Shown here in pieces: positions 47,347-54,924 of a DNA stretch of 64,000 nt. The translations under genes and the position numbers were made by a program. Source of the stretch: an uncultured Methanobacterium sp. (GTDB taxonomy: Archaea; Methanobacteriota; Methanobacteria; Methanobacteriales; Methanobacteriaceae); NCBI RefSeq assembly GCF_963665055.1, contig NZ_OY762015.1, positions 2,016,001 to 2,080,000 on the forward strand, given 5' to 3'. Positions within the stretch are counted from its first letter, which is position 1; every line of letters begins with the position of its first letter. The notes beneath the pieces were generated by a model, which was given only the letters and a program-made list of their open reading frames with translations, did not search any database and had not been told where the DNA came from.

Positions 47347-47780
47347 ACCACCTCCCTGGAAATATCATAACGAGTTCTACCAATCCAGAATGACCCCAGA
47401 TCAAAGTGACATGGTTTGATTTCACCATCACAGCTTCGGTCTAAACTTCCCATGATGAACGCATTTTCTTTAATTTCAACCATTATTTGCAGCCAATTCT
47501 GAGAACCGTCTGTGACAATTTCAATTCCCTTACCTTCAACAAATTTAATATCACTCAAAACATAGGAAATCCCGATTCGAGTTATATCCTCATGATTTAG
47601 CTGTAACCTTTTTTTGAGAATTTTCTGGATCTGTTCATGTAGTCCCTGGCAGCGCCTGTGACTATCATCAACATCATAACCAGAGTATCCTCCTGCTTTT
47701 TCTTTTTCATTAAATCTGCATTCTGGATTGCAGCCACAGCATGATTGAAAATGCACATTACAATGAATACACTCAGGCAT
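47343..47780 (-). CDS. Cys-rich early protein
   Basis: A 145-aa protein. Its N-terminus MPECIHCNVHFQSCCGCNPE contains six cysteines with a further one ten residues later, suggesting a zinc knuckle; the rest is an alpha/beta domain ending in YDISREVV. The ATG at 47780 has GGAGGG eight bases upstream and overlaps the previous gene by eight bases. Confidence 0.7.
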   Translation of the reverse strand: MPECIHCNVHFQSCCGCNPECRFNEKEKAGGYSGYDVDDSHRRCQGLHEQIQKILKKRLQLNHEDITRIGISYVLSDIKFVEGKGIEIVTDGSQNWLQIMVEIKENAFIMGSLDRSCDGEIKPCHFDLGSFWIGRTRYDISREVV

Positions 47781-48039
47781 CGAATAATCCCTCCAGAGTG
47801 GTTTGTTTCTGGATTTCAATCCGTTTATCCAGTACCCCCATCTGTTTAGCCTGACAGTAATGACAATACCATTCACTTGGAGGACTGTCACGAACATAAA
47901 TATCTCCACGGTTAGGATCTCCAGGGAGGAAGTCGAAAGTTTTCCCACAGGTTCGGCAGTGAGCTCTGACTGGGAAACATCTTTGGCAATGAGGGTGGGG
48001 TTTATCAAACTTGCAGTTTTCAAGCTTACAATCATCCAT
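47773..48039 (-). CDS. Zinc-finger-like early protein
   Basis: An 88-aa protein with nine cysteines and two HPH/AHC-type histidines: CKLENCKF, HPHCQRC, HCRTCGK and WYCHYCQAKQ. At least two zinc sites are likely. The ATG overlaps the previous stop (TAATG). It probably binds nucleic acid or protein. Confidence 0.75.
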   Translation of the reverse strand: MDDCKLENCKFDKPHPHCQRCFPVRAHCRTCGKTFDFLPGDPNRGDIYVRDSPPSEWYCHYCQAKQMGVLDKRIEIQKQTTLEGLFDA

Positions 48040-48128
48040 TAGTCATCACCATCCACTTGGGGTTTTTCGTGGTATTTATGAGCTAAATAAGCCTGTTCAC
48101 ATAGGTAATCTTCGAATGATTCAGACAT
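48039..48128 (-). CDS. 29-aa early peptide
   Basis: A 29-aa acidic peptide (MSESFEDYLCEQAYLAHKYH) joined by TAATG overlap to the following gene. GGTGGGTTAA precedes the ATG. Its place in an unbroken chain of overlapping genes supports translation. Confidence 0.55.
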   Translation of the reverse strand: MSESFEDYLCEQAYLAHKYHEKPQVDGDD

Positions 48129-48323
48129 TTAACCCACCTCTGGTGATTCATCAGGGCCATGGTGTTGATTTTCCATTAAGTCCTGTCTGGCCTGGATATA
48201 ACCATCTTTGAAACCTTCCACATAGGAATTGGCCACGTCCCGGGCGGAAAATAATTTTTTATCTTCTGTAGGCATAGGTTCCGAAATATCCTTATTTTTC
48301 CCCTTTTCTGACAATTCCTTCAT
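48129..48323 (-). CDS. Uncharacterised early protein (64 aa)
   Basis: A 64-aa charged protein with a central helix (FSARDVANSYVEGFKDGYIQ). ATGA overlap with the preceding gene, GAGGTGA upstream. No family recognised. Confidence 0.6.
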   Translation of the reverse strand: MKELSEKGKNKDISEPMPTEDKKLFSARDVANSYVEGFKDGYIQARQDLMENQHHGPDESPEVG

Positions 48324-48601
48324 TGAATCACCTCATAAACATGGAAAACATAAGCCTTGCCCTTAGGCGTATCGTCCACATAACTCCCCCGGTGCAGGTA
48401 GTTATGAGCCACGACTTTACCAGTTCCCACCACCTCAAAAACACGGGTTTCATATTCAGTTTCTTTATTCGGAAGAACAACTTCAGCCCAAATACAGGGT
48501 AACCCATACTGCTCACCCACCAATATGATCTGGGCATCTTTGGGCATTGAAATATCGTTCAAAACACTTCTAAGAGGATATTTATAGACAATTTTCTTCA
48601 T
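48320..48601 (-). CDS. Conserved small phage protein (DUF7352-like)
   Basis: A 93-aa protein with the pattern MKKIVYKYPLRSVLNDISMP, then GLPCIWAEVVLPNKET, FEVVGTGKVVAHNYLHRGSY and a C-terminal FHVYE. This matches a small strand-rich family widespread in phage genomes; its function is unknown. It starts at the stop of the preceding gene. Confidence 0.75.
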   Translation of the reverse strand: MKKIVYKYPLRSVLNDISMPKDAQIILVGEQYGLPCIWAEVVLPNKETEYETRVFEVVGTGKVVAHNYLHRGSYVDDTPKGKAYVFHVYEVIQ

Positions 48602-49056
48602 TATTCATCCTCCTCTTCAGCTGCGCAGAACCTGCAAGTTCCCCTGCCAGGATGTCCGGCAAAGCTCATGTGCATATGATCACCTTTACCTGGTCTGAAA
48701 GGAACACCGCATTTCACACACCAGAACCAGCCTTGATAATGGTGTGGTGGTTTGAGTCTGGCAAAATAAAACAAACGCACATAGTCATCTTCTTTAAGGT
48801 AAGGATAGAATTCTTGGAGCTTTTCAAGTGCTTCAGCCCGGGAATCCGTGGCTGTATCATGGGTGAGGATGTCCGTGGGGATCTCATAGATAGGACAGAA
48901 TTTTTTATCAGCTAGCATGGCCTTGAATTCTTCAGTTGGAGTTTTAACCAGGTATGTTTCAGCCAGTTTAGGGTCTTCTTTTTGGTAGCTGCGTATAGTC
49001 GTGAAAAAGTCGTCCTTGAGTTTTGGGAAATCCTCAGCGAACCGAATAACTTTCAT
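48601..49056 (-). CDS. Early protein with C-terminal zinc motif
   Basis: A 151-aa protein: a helical N-terminal domain, then near the C-terminus WCVKCGVPFRPGKG with a His-rich stretch (DHMHMSFAGHPG) and CRFC, forming a CxxC-CxxC zinc ribbon. The ending is Glu/Asp-rich. It overlaps the preceding gene by 23 bases. Confidence 0.7.
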   Translation of the reverse strand: MKVIRFAEDFPKLKDDFFTTIRSYQKEDPKLAETYLVKTPTEEFKAMLADKKFCPIYEIPTDILTHDTATDSRAEALEKLQEFYPYLKEDDYVRLFYFARLKPPHHYQGWFWCVKCGVPFRPGKGDHMHMSFAGHPGRGTCRFCAAEEEDE

Positions 49057-49441
49057 ACATCACCGCCTCCCATGATTTTCCATTCCACTCCATTAAAAAA
49101 ACTTTATACATTAAAAAGGCCAGATAAATCATTTCTAATGAACCAAACCTGAATGTTGGAGTTCTAATAGTTGTTTTAACCCATCTAATTATTTCTTCGA
49201 TTACATCAATTTCACATTCAACCTCTCGGTCTGTATAAAAATCAATGAAATCTTCCTGGTAGGGGATATAATAAGCACTTGAAGGTGTAACCCTGCCAGT
49301 AATGTATCTTAAATTATATATTCCATTCTCATAATCTGCTGGGATTATGTATCTATCCCCTGGTTTGGCCTTGAAGAACTTTTTAAGCTTTCCATTAGCA
49401 GCAACACACATTCGGATATATTTTATGAAATTTCCATTCAA
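49034..49441 (-). CDS. Uncharacterised early protein (135 aa)
   Basis: A 135-aa protein with an N-terminal helical-basic part (KLKKFFKAKPGDRY), a strand part and a hydrophobic helix near the C-terminus (LEMIYLAFLMYKVFLMEW) which may be membrane-associated. No motif recognised. Confidence 0.6.
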   Translation of the reverse strand: MNGNFIKYIRMCVAANGKLKKFFKAKPGDRYIIPADYENGIYNLRYITGRVTPSSAYYIPYQEDFIDFYTDREVECEIDVIEEIIRWVKTTIRTPTFRFGSLEMIYLAFLMYKVFLMEWNGKSWEAVMYESYSVR

Positions 49442-49443
49442 AC

Positions 49444-49707
49444 CTAATACCCCCTGTAGAATCTTAACCTGTGGATGCCCATTGTGATGTAAGGGCCACG
49501 TTCATCATGCCACACCGGTGTCCACCAATGAAACCAATACTGGCCACCTTGCTGGTTTTTAGGTGCGAGTTTTACTTTCCAGTTCACTCCCGCCCTTTTC
49601 CAAACATTGATTAAATCAAGGAGGTGGAATGAGATCCAGAAATCTCCTCTCCTCCAATCAATAAGGCCCTTAACCAGTGCCTTCCTGATTAATTTTTTAA
49701 TTTTCAT
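49444..49707 (-). CDS. Trp-rich early protein (87 aa)
   Basis: An 87-aa basic protein with seven or more tryptophans (for example WFHWWTPVWHDERG). It starts at MKIKKLIRKAL, overlapping the preceding zinc-ribbon gene as ATGA; the longer frame is not needed. Function unknown. Confidence 0.6.
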   Translation of the reverse strand: MKIKKLIRKALVKGLIDWRRGDFWISFHLLDLINVWKRAGVNWKVKLAPKNQQGGQYWFHWWTPVWHDERGPYITMGIHRLRFYRGY

Positions 49708-49850
49708 AGTAATCGGCCCCCGCAGATTATGGTATCTTTGACATGGCCACATCCACCATACGAGGAGTTATAGAGTAGTTTTTGGGAACCTGGCCACCAG
49801 TACAATGGCCCGCCACATTCAGGGCAAGCTGGCGCATGTTCAATCACCAT
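49704..49850 (-). CDS. 48-aa zinc-ribbon peptide
   Basis: A 48-aa protein with CPECGGPLYWWPG and GGCGHVKDTIICGG, four to five cysteines that suit one zinc ribbon. ATG at 49850 lies at the end of the MazG-like gene (11-base overlap) and its stop overlaps the next start, so it belongs to the same translation-coupled chain. Confidence 0.65.
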   Translation of the reverse strand: MVIEHAPACPECGGPLYWWPGSQKLLYNSSYGGCGHVKDTIICGGRLL

Positions 49851-50154
49851 CATCAGAACACCTCCAAGGAATCTTGCTTTTAGTCTTTAAAATAAGTTCA
49901 AGGCGTTTTTTATTGTACATTTCTTCATTAAGATAAGGATAGACCAGATCTAATTGTTGGACCATTATCTTCACATCGGCAAGTTCCTTAGCAATCTTCT
50001 CTTCACGATCAATCGAAGATTCTTGAAGTAAATCTACTGCTAAAATTTGAATCAATTCACTTAGTTCTTCAATTGCTTTGATAAGCTGCGCTTCTTTGCC
50101 GAATGTTTTTAAACAATAATCTAATGCCTTATCTAACCCAATATCTACCTTCAT
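49840..50154 (-). CDS. MazG-like nucleotide pyrophosphohydrolase
   Basis: A 104-aa helical protein with the all-alpha NTP pyrophosphatase pattern: KAIEELSELIQ near residue 26 and KELADVKIMVQQLD near residue 62, where the Glu and Asp residues bind Mg. Phages often encode these to reshape nucleotide or alarmone pools during infection. ATGA overlap with the preceding gene. Confidence 0.8.
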   Translation of the reverse strand: MKVDIGLDKALDYCLKTFGKEAQLIKAIEELSELIQILAVDLLQESSIDREEKIAKELADVKIMVQQLDLVYPYLNEEMYNKKRLELILKTKSKIPWRCSDDGD

Positions 50155-50486
50155 ATTGTGGCCTCCGGGTTGAAATCATATTTAGGGCAATTACAGACAG
50201 GTCTACCTTTTACCAGTTCTTTAACTGGAAGGCGACCAACAAGGAAATCTTCAGCATCAATAGGACCATGGATTGAATCCTCAAAATGAGCATATACAGC
50301 CACTTCCTCCTGACAACCACCTGCAGGATCATCCTTGATAGGATAATGGTTCCGGCACCAAGGACACAAAGTATGCCCCATAATCCTGTAAAGCCCATCC
50401 GGAAGATTGTTACCCCTACTTTTCCTTAATGCACCAGGTTGAACTACTGGCTCTTTATGAATCCTGACACTAACTTCAACTGCCAT
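50151..50486 (-). CDS. Early protein with zinc motif
   Basis: A 111-aa protein with CPWCRNHYP near residue 41, a Cys near 60 and a C-terminal CNCPKYD. One zinc site is likely. The ATG at 50486 follows GGAAGG and overlaps the preceding gene by 11 bases. Confidence 0.65.
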   Translation of the reverse strand: MAVEVSVRIHKEPVVQPGALRKSRGNNLPDGLYRIMGHTLCPWCRNHYPIKDDPAGGCQEEVAVYAHFEDSIHGPIDAEDFLVGRLPVKELVKGRPVCNCPKYDFNPEATI

Positions 50487-50709
50487 TTCCATCCTTCCCT
50501 TTGACACATTTCCATAAAGACGGGATTAATGCCTCTTCCATGATATTTTTCATGAACTCCTTGAATTCCTCAAAAGACTTATTCTCCACATTAAGGCACA
50601 TCTCCAATCCACAGACCCCTCCAGGAATATACCTTATGGGAATAGTCCGCCCATCAACGTTTATTTCATGAAAATCTTCACTTTTTACCATGCATAAAAC
50701 TACTTCCAT
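50476..50709 (-). CDS. Uncharacterised early protein (77 aa)
   Basis: A 77-aa alpha/beta protein (VDGRTIPIRYIPGG then FEEFKEFMKNIMEE). The start at 50709 is preferred because GGAGG lies ten bases before it; an ATG at 50718 overlaps the previous stop but is too close to the site. No family. Confidence 0.6.
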   Translation of the reverse strand: MEVVLCMVKSEDFHEINVDGRTIPIRYIPGGVCGLEMCLNVENKSFEEFKEFMKNIMEEALIPSLWKCVKGKDGNGS

Positions 50710-50714
50710 AACTC

Positions 50715-51128
50715 TCATACCTCCACTTTTCCAGTTTCCCTGTACTGTTCAACCACACACCAAAAATCAGGCCATGCCAATCCTAATTTACTACTCACGT
50801 ATTTGGCCAGCTCCGCTGTGGGCTCGTTACCTTTAGCCAGGTTCGGGACAATCCGTTCCAACTCTTTTTTAACCCATTGGGCGTGGTTTTCCATCTGCTC
50901 GGATTCGTTGATGAGTAATTCAACAACTTCCAGTTCTTTTGTGAGTAGTTCGCGTCTGCGTTCGTGTTCGAAAACTGGGAATTCTTCTTTTATTTTTTCA
51001 TCGAGAAGGCGGCGTATGTATTCTGTTTTTTTGATTCCGAGTTTATGGCATTCCATATCGAGGTATTTGTGCTGGTATTCGGGTAGGTAGGTGGGTAGTC
51101 CTTTGTTAGGGGATTTTGACTTGGTCAT
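50715..51128 (-). CDS. Putative ribbon-helix-helix-like early regulator
   Basis: A 137-aa protein. The N-terminal 50 residues, LPTYLPEYQHKYLDMECHKL and KTEYIRRLLDEKIKEEF, have the strand-helix-helix layout of plasmid-type DNA-binding proteins; the rest is helical. The ATG at 51128 follows GGGAG. It may regulate early or middle genes. Confidence 0.55.
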   Translation of the reverse strand: MTKSKSPNKGLPTYLPEYQHKYLDMECHKLGIKKTEYIRRLLDEKIKEEFPVFEHERRRELLTKELEVVELLINESEQMENHAQWVKKELERIVPNLAKGNEPTAELAKYVSSKLGLAWPDFWCVVEQYRETGKVEV

Positions 51129-51179
51129 TTTCCATACTCCCACGGATGGACTGTTTCACTTCTAAAAAAAGTAGGAGAT

Positions 51180-51470
51180 CTATTTCAATCCCCCCGAACA
51201 AGAATTAGAATATTTATACTCACAGAGCAGGTCTGCCATCAATTTGACATGATTAACCTGATTTCGTTGAGCTATTCGATCCCATATCTCCTGACAAATG
51301 CAACTAGGATCTAAAGGATCCATGTCGGATTTCACTACAATTTTATATCTGCGTTCCGGGTCCAGGTGGCTGGTAATCCTGGCCACCTCATCCATAATAG
51401 AATCAACTTCAACAGGAATAGAAAAAACAGGTTCCTCTTTCAGCTCTATGACCTCTATTTGAGCTTTCAT
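51180..51470 (-). CDS. Uncharacterised early protein (96 aa)
   Basis: A 96-aa protein with a strand-rich start (AQIEVIELKEEPVFSIPVEV) and a Cys-containing helix (DPSCICQEIWDRIAQ). It overlaps the preceding small gene as ATGA. No motif recognised. Confidence 0.65.
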   Translation of the reverse strand: MKAQIEVIELKEEPVFSIPVEVDSIMDEVARITSHLDPERRYKIVVKSDMDPLDPSCICQEIWDRIAQRNQVNHVKLMADLLCEYKYSNSCSGGLK

Positions 51471-51583
51471 TTCCCCACCCCCTCACCTTTAAGGTGATTT
51501 TTAAGATGATGCCAATCATCAAGGGTGTTTTCTATTAAACGGTCTACATCACTCTCTTCCATGGGTTTGGTCGTCCCTGACAT
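51467..51583 (-). CDS. 38-aa early protein beginning MSGTTKP
   Basis: A 38-aa helical peptide (SDVDRLIENTLDDWHHLKNH). GGAGAGG lies upstream of the ATG and its stop overlaps the next start (ATGA), so translation is credible. Its first 18 bases are the repeated early element also found at 46980 and 54672. Confidence 0.6.
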   Translation of the reverse strand: MSGTTKPMEESDVDRLIENTLDDWHHLKNHLKGEGVGK

Positions 51584-51610
51584 AATTTCCTCTCCTTAAA
51601 AAAACTTTTT

Positions 51611-51901
51611 TTATACTACTGCAGCCTGAGCCACCTGGTCCTGGTATTCAGGATATTCAACATCACGAAGGCCATAAACATGCACCTTACCCTCCTGCCT
51701 CACATCACCCAATATAACAATATTCGGGTTTTGAATCAGATACTGAGCTGCACGGTCCTTATGCACATTAACCCGGGTAATCCGATATTCATCATGAATA
51801 ATATCAACTAACCGGTTACACGTCTGCGGACCACGTGCAAGGAGTATATCTTCAAATGCCTGATGAATTCCCTCTTTGGTTGATATCTTCCGACTATGCA
51901 C
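51611..51901 (-). CDS. Winged-helix-like early protein
   Basis: A 96-aa protein with helices and a wing-like strand pair (TKEGIHQAFEDILLARGPQT, VNVHKDRAAQYLIQNPN, GKVHVYGLRD). The layout suggests a small DNA-binding domain, possibly a regulator. Family not certain. Confidence 0.6.
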   Translation of the reverse strand: MHSRKISTKEGIHQAFEDILLARGPQTCNRLVDIIHDEYRITRVNVHKDRAAQYLIQNPNIVILGDVRQEGKVHVYGLRDVEYPEYQDQVAQAAVV

Positions 51902-51904
51902 CTT

Positions 51905-52552
51905 TTAGGCCTCCTTCTTTTTCTGAGATTTAACTTCCTCAGCCATGAGGATTTTTACCTCATTCAATGTTTGAGTGTCCTGTTCTGGGCTTTCATTGGT
52001 TAATTTAGTAGCATAATTCACTATATCGTTAGGTGTGGGGTTTTTATTCCCTTCATCGGCTAGTAAAGTTTTACAATCTTTGATTAATTCTTCAGCAGCA
52101 GGGTACTCTGTTTTTTTCATAGTGTTCGTGCTGTTTTCTTCGGATACGGTTTGAGATGTGGTGCGTTTGCTCATGATTGAGAAAAGTTTAGTTGCTGATT
52201 TTTTCCCTGGATTGGCCTGTTCTCCACAATAAATAATTCCTACTTCTGCTCCTACGGGGATTTTTCGCATTTTATCATCAAAAACCACACTGCCAAAAAC
52301 ACCGATTTCCCCTTTCAGAGCGATTGGCTCGCCATCTTGGTCTTTGGTTTGGCCTTTATCGTCAAAGAAATACTTATTTCTACCCCAATTATCGGAATCT
52401 GGTTCCATTCTTAAAAAAATTCCTCGGAGAACCTCTCCAAAGATTTTAGGCCTCCACACGCCATCATTACCGTGCACTTCTTTCATCCCCTCACGTTCAA
52501 ATTGAGCTTTAATCTCTTTGATTTTGTTTTTCTGTGCCTGATTTAATGCCAT
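51905..52552 (-). CDS. Putative OB-fold/ssDNA-binding-like early protein
   Basis: A 215-aa protein. Residues about 40-130 are beta-rich with GEVLRGIFLRMEPDSDNWG, VFGSVVFDDKMRKIPVGAEV and IIYCGEQANPGKKSATKLF, similar to phage single-strand DNA-binding or OB-fold proteins. A Ser/Thr-rich linker and a helical C-terminus ending in KKKEA follow. GAGGTG precedes the ATG at 52552. It may be the only replication- or recombination-linked gene of the prophage. Confidence 0.5.
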   Translation of the reverse strand: MALNQAQKNKIKEIKAQFEREGMKEVHGNDGVWRPKIFGEVLRGIFLRMEPDSDNWGRNKYFFDDKGQTKDQDGEPIALKGEIGVFGSVVFDDKMRKIPVGAEVGIIYCGEQANPGKKSATKLFSIMSKRTTSQTVSEENSTNTMKKTEYPAAEELIKDCKTLLADEGNKNPTPNDIVNYATKLTNESPEQDTQTLNEVKILMAEEVKSQKKKEA

Positions 52553-52563
52553 TTCCACACCTC

Positions 52564-52740
52564 TTATACCCATCCAAGTTCATGTCCCTGAGTCACAGGG
52601 GCCTGCATCATGATTCCTGCAATAATCAAACAAACTAAAATTATGATGATTGCAATACAAAAGCCAAGAAGAGGTAAAGAGTCCACGAACTCTCTGTAAG
52701 GGGCCTCTTCTTTCTTTTTTAAGCTGCGTTTACTCATCAT
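52564..52740 (-). CDS. Single-pass membrane peptide (58 aa)
   Basis: A 58-aa protein: a basic start (MMSKRSLKKKEE) and one hydrophobic helix (LLGFCIAIIIILVCLIIAGI). It begins ATGATG inside the end of the previous gene. It could anchor early proteins at the membrane or act as a small pore. Confidence 0.6.
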   Translation of the reverse strand: MMSKRSLKKKEEAPYREFVDSLPLLGFCIAIIIILVCLIIAGIMMQAPVTQGHELGWV

Positions 52741-52912
52741 AACCAGCTCCCTTAAATGGACACTTTTCCCGGCAGGGTTCATTCCCACAACCAATAAAAA
52801 GAGTGGCCTTACTGGGTTGTGCAGGTAATCCCATTTCCCTGCGGGTTCTTTGACATTCCTGTTCAGCCATTCGCCCAATGCCCTCGGTGAACTCTTCATG
52901 AATCATTGGCAT
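52730..52912 (-). CDS. Cys-motif early protein (60 aa)
   Basis: A 60-aa protein with FIGCGNEPCREKCPFKG at the C-terminus, three cysteines in a short window plus one near the middle. It may bind zinc. The ATG lies two bases after the preceding stop. Confidence 0.6.
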   Translation of the reverse strand: MPMIHEEFTEGIGRMAEQECQRTRREMGLPAQPSKATLFIGCGNEPCREKCPFKGAGYDE

Positions 52913-52914
52913 GT

Positions 52915-53205
52915 TTACTGTGCCTCCTCAAAACCTGTGCATTCAATTAACCAGATAGGATCAAAGTTAAAAGGCCATAAAGCCCATCCTCCTTGAATTC
53001 CTTGCTCATCGAAGTGAACGCCCATAGATCCAGTGATTCTAATCACTTCCTCTTCAGCAGCTAATCGTCTGATAACTGTTCGGTAAGTGTTACAATCCAT
53101 GTGAAGGACGTCAGGATGTTCGCAGCTGGAATGTCTGCTGTTTGGCACGGTTCCACGATATTTGCATTTCAAACATGCGTTACTCATTGTTTTATTTTCA
53201 GACAT
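52915..53205 (-). CDS. Cys-rich early protein (96 aa)
   Basis: A 96-aa protein with CLKCKYRGTVPNSRHSSCEH and a further HMDC, forming a Cys4 or Cys3His site like the small phage zinc proteins, followed by an alpha/beta part. TGATG overlap with the preceding gene. Confidence 0.65.
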   Translation of the reverse strand: MSENKTMSNACLKCKYRGTVPNSRHSSCEHPDVLHMDCNTYRTVIRRLAAEEEVIRITGSMGVHFDEQGIQGGWALWPFNFDPIWLIECTGFEEAQ

Positions 53206-53363
53206 CAGGAGCCCTCCATGAAAATACCAACCTTCGCGATGCCAGGACAGACACGATCCTGGTTCCTAGATTTCCTGATGGCCATGGCCACGTCCAGGTT
53301 TTCCATGATAATTTTGGCCACCTGACCCTCATCCCTTTTAATATCAACTTCACGAATTCCCAT
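53205..53363 (-). CDS. 52-aa early protein
   Basis: A 52-aa protein (MGIREVDIKRDEGQVAKIIM...) with an amphipathic helix. GGGTGATAG precedes the ATG at 53363; the stop overlaps the next ATG (TGATG). No motif recognised. Confidence 0.6.
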   Translation of the reverse strand: MGIREVDIKRDEGQVAKIIMENLDVAMAIRKSRNQDRVCPGIAKVGIFMEGS

Positions 53364-53368
53364 AACTA

Positions 53369-53596
53369 TCACCCTCTTAACACGCAGATTTCGAATATAC
53401 GGCCATCCTGAAATTTTTGATAAATCCGGGTCCCCGCTCGAACTTCAACATCAGGGAATTCTGGGAAGTTTACAATATTCTCAGGACAATTCACATCATG
53501 AGTCACATCAAGGATCTTAATGATCTGATGCTCACCTTCCCTGGAGGCCAATACAGCCTGCACCCTGGAGACATCATCGACTTTATAATAATCCAT
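53369..53596 (-). CDS. 75-aa early protein
   Basis: A 75-aa beta-rich protein (SRVQAVLASREGEHQIIKIL). It starts one base inside the previous stop (TGATG). No family recognised. Confidence 0.6.
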   Translation of the reverse strand: MDYYKVDDVSRVQAVLASREGEHQIIKILDVTHDVNCPENIVNFPEFPDVEVRAGTRIYQKFQDGRIFEICVLRG

Positions 53597-54027
53597 CAGT
53601 CAGCCTCCTTGGCCATTGCATCTTCAACAGTTTTTAATGAAACCTTGGACAGGCTGGTGTCATGGCCACATTTGTAGCAGTGGAAATAGATCCACCAGGT
53701 ACCAGTTTCTCCAGGGACTGGGATCCCATCTGCATGAGGATGCATTCTGATATCGCCCTGGTGGGATCCACAACCGCAACCATTTTTTTTCAGAATATTC
53801 CTGAACGTTGGGTTATGGCAGATCTGTTCACCAATATAGGGATCCAAGCCGGTGTTTTCATCCCTGGAAGGATACTTTATGTGACCGGATTCTGTTCCAC
53901 ACCATCCACAGCCATGGCCACGGGGTTCTTCCACAGTTTCAGCATTCTTGGTGAAGTTCATCAATTTAATGGCCCGACAATTAGGCGTGTGGGTGCGGTT
54001 GTGATTTTTATTGAAAATGTAACTCAT
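53596..54027 (-). CDS. Zinc-ribbon early protein (143 aa)
   Basis: A 143-aa protein with three Cys/His clusters: GHGCGWCGTESGHIKY, KKNGCGCGSHQGD and FHCYKCGHDTSL. Two zinc sites are likely. The ATG at 54027 (MSYIFNKNHNRTH) overlaps the previous stop and has GGAGTG upstream; the longer frame is not needed. Confidence 0.7.
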   Translation of the reverse strand: MSYIFNKNHNRTHTPNCRAIKLMNFTKNAETVEEPRGHGCGWCGTESGHIKYPSRDENTGLDPYIGEQICHNPTFRNILKKNGCGCGSHQGDIRMHPHADGIPVPGETGTWWIYFHCYKCGHDTSLSKVSLKTVEDAMAKEAD

Positions 54028-54155
54028 CAGATCACACTCCGGGTCCAGGTGTATCCACAATGTCGGCATTGTTTGGTTTCAGTTGTGCCTGTGCCACTAG
54101 TTACATGAACTCCACCAGTCCGGTAACAACCGGGGCATCGTTCTTTACTGTGCAT
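54027..54155 (-). CDS. 42-aa zinc ribbon peptide
   Basis: A 42-aa protein that is one zinc ribbon: CPGCYRTGG and CRHCGYTW. It overlaps the previous gene by 11 bases and the next by one base. Confidence 0.65.
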   Translation of the reverse strand: MHSKERCPGCYRTGGVHVTSGTGTTETKQCRHCGYTWTRSVI

Positions 54156-54525
54156 TTAAATCCACTTCCTGGGCTATTGGTGGCGTTGTGGTCAGTGGGG
54201 TGTGTTTCTGGAATTTTATTTTATGTAAAAGGTGTAGGAATGTTAGGGCTATGTCGTCGATTATTTTGACGTATGCGTCGGTTTGTTTAACCTGTTGACT
54301 GAATATTAGGTGTGAAACATCAACTTGTAAAACAATATTTTGTTGTAGTGATTGTTTGGAGATGTTTCTGAGGTCTGTTCGGGTTAAGTTGTCCCCGACT
54401 TCTGTTCCTTTGAAAAATAGTTTGTAGGATCTGCCGTCTACCACGAGTGTGAGTTGGTCGTGGTGGTCTAACTTTTCTAGTTGTGTTAGAACTGCAGATA
54501 CTTTTGTGTTGGGTTGGGTTGCCAT
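54145..54525 (-). CDS. 126-aa early protein
   Basis: A 126-aa protein with a strand-turn-strand start (LTLVVDGRSYKLFFKGTEVG) and a helical C-terminus (AYVKIIDDIALTFLHLLHKI). No motif recognised. It is the second credible gene of the early operon. Confidence 0.6.
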   Translation of the reverse strand: MATQPNTKVSAVLTQLEKLDHHDQLTLVVDGRSYKLFFKGTEVGDNLTRTDLRNISKQSLQQNIVLQVDVSHLIFSQQVKQTDAYVKIIDDIALTFLHLLHKIKFQKHTPLTTTPPIAQEVDLNAQ

Positions 54526-54527
54526 GG

Positions 54528-54641
54528 TTATGCACCTGGGGCCATGGCGCTGGAAACACTGATAGTGGTGTTTCCGGGGTGTTCAACTGCCTCCTCATTT
54601 AACCTGGCCTGAGGTTGGCCATTTTTCCTTTTGGTTTCCAT
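54528..54641 (-). CDS. 37-aa first gene of the early operon
   Basis: A 37-aa basic-then-polar peptide (METKRKNGQPQARLNEEAVE). AGGAGAG lies eight bases upstream of the ATG. Two bases separate it from the next gene. Function unknown. Confidence 0.5.
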   Translation of the reverse strand: METKRKNGQPQARLNEEAVEHPGNTTISVSSAMAPGA

Positions 54642-54653
54642 TTGTATTCTCTC

Positions 54654-54689
54654 CTATCGAATGAATAGGATTTTGGTCGTCCCTGACAT
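54654..54689 (-). other. Leader-like frame MSGTTKILFIR
   Basis: Eleven codons beginning with the repeated 18-bp early element, placed between the leader hairpins and the first gene. It may be a leader peptide or simply part of the RNA signal. GGGG lies two bases before the ATG, which is too close to be ideal. Confidence 0.3.
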
Positions 54690-54691
54690 AT

Positions 54692-54742
54692 CCCCAAATT
54701 TTTTGGGGGGTGGGGGGTTGCAGGAAAAAGTTTGTTTCCTGC
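54692..54742 (-). promoter_or_regulatory. Early mRNA leader with two hairpins
   Basis: Downstream of the early TATA box (minus strand, 54766-54774, TATATATAT), the predicted transcript begins near a perfect 8-bp hairpin (arms 54720-54727 and 54735-54742) and continues into a second (CCCCAAA/TTTGGGG, 54692-54708). The arrangement suggests RNA-level control of the early operon. Confidence 0.5.
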
Positions 54743-54775
54743 GAGATGTATTATGTTTTTATTGGTATATATATC

Positions 54776-54834
54776 TTTAGTATATTGAGTATTTTTAGTA
54801 TACTTAGTATACTCAGTAAACTCAGTATACTGAG
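54776..54834. repeat. Array of 9-bp direct repeats over the early promoter
   Basis: Six consecutive 9-bp units of the form YTNAGTATA run from 54776 to 54829, and the last merges into the perfect palindrome CTCAGTATACTGAG (54821-54834). The array lies between the minus-strand early TATA box and the plus-strand regulator gene. It is a likely operator for a protein that binds short repeats cooperatively. Confidence 0.8.
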
Positions 54835-54924
54835 GATAAACTGTAAATACTGTCTATCATTAAATACCTCCAGCAACATACTACTGACTAGTGCAAAGTA
54901 GTAACATTCTTGGAGGACGAGTTG

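Noticed and set aside
54776..54834. CRISPR array
   Set aside because: The units are 9 bp and contiguous, without spacers, so this is an operator-like array.
54710..54901. 63-aa plus-strand frame with repeated SILS residues
   Set aside because: The repeats in the protein only mirror the 9-bp operator units; no ribosome-binding site, and the frame runs over the early promoter.
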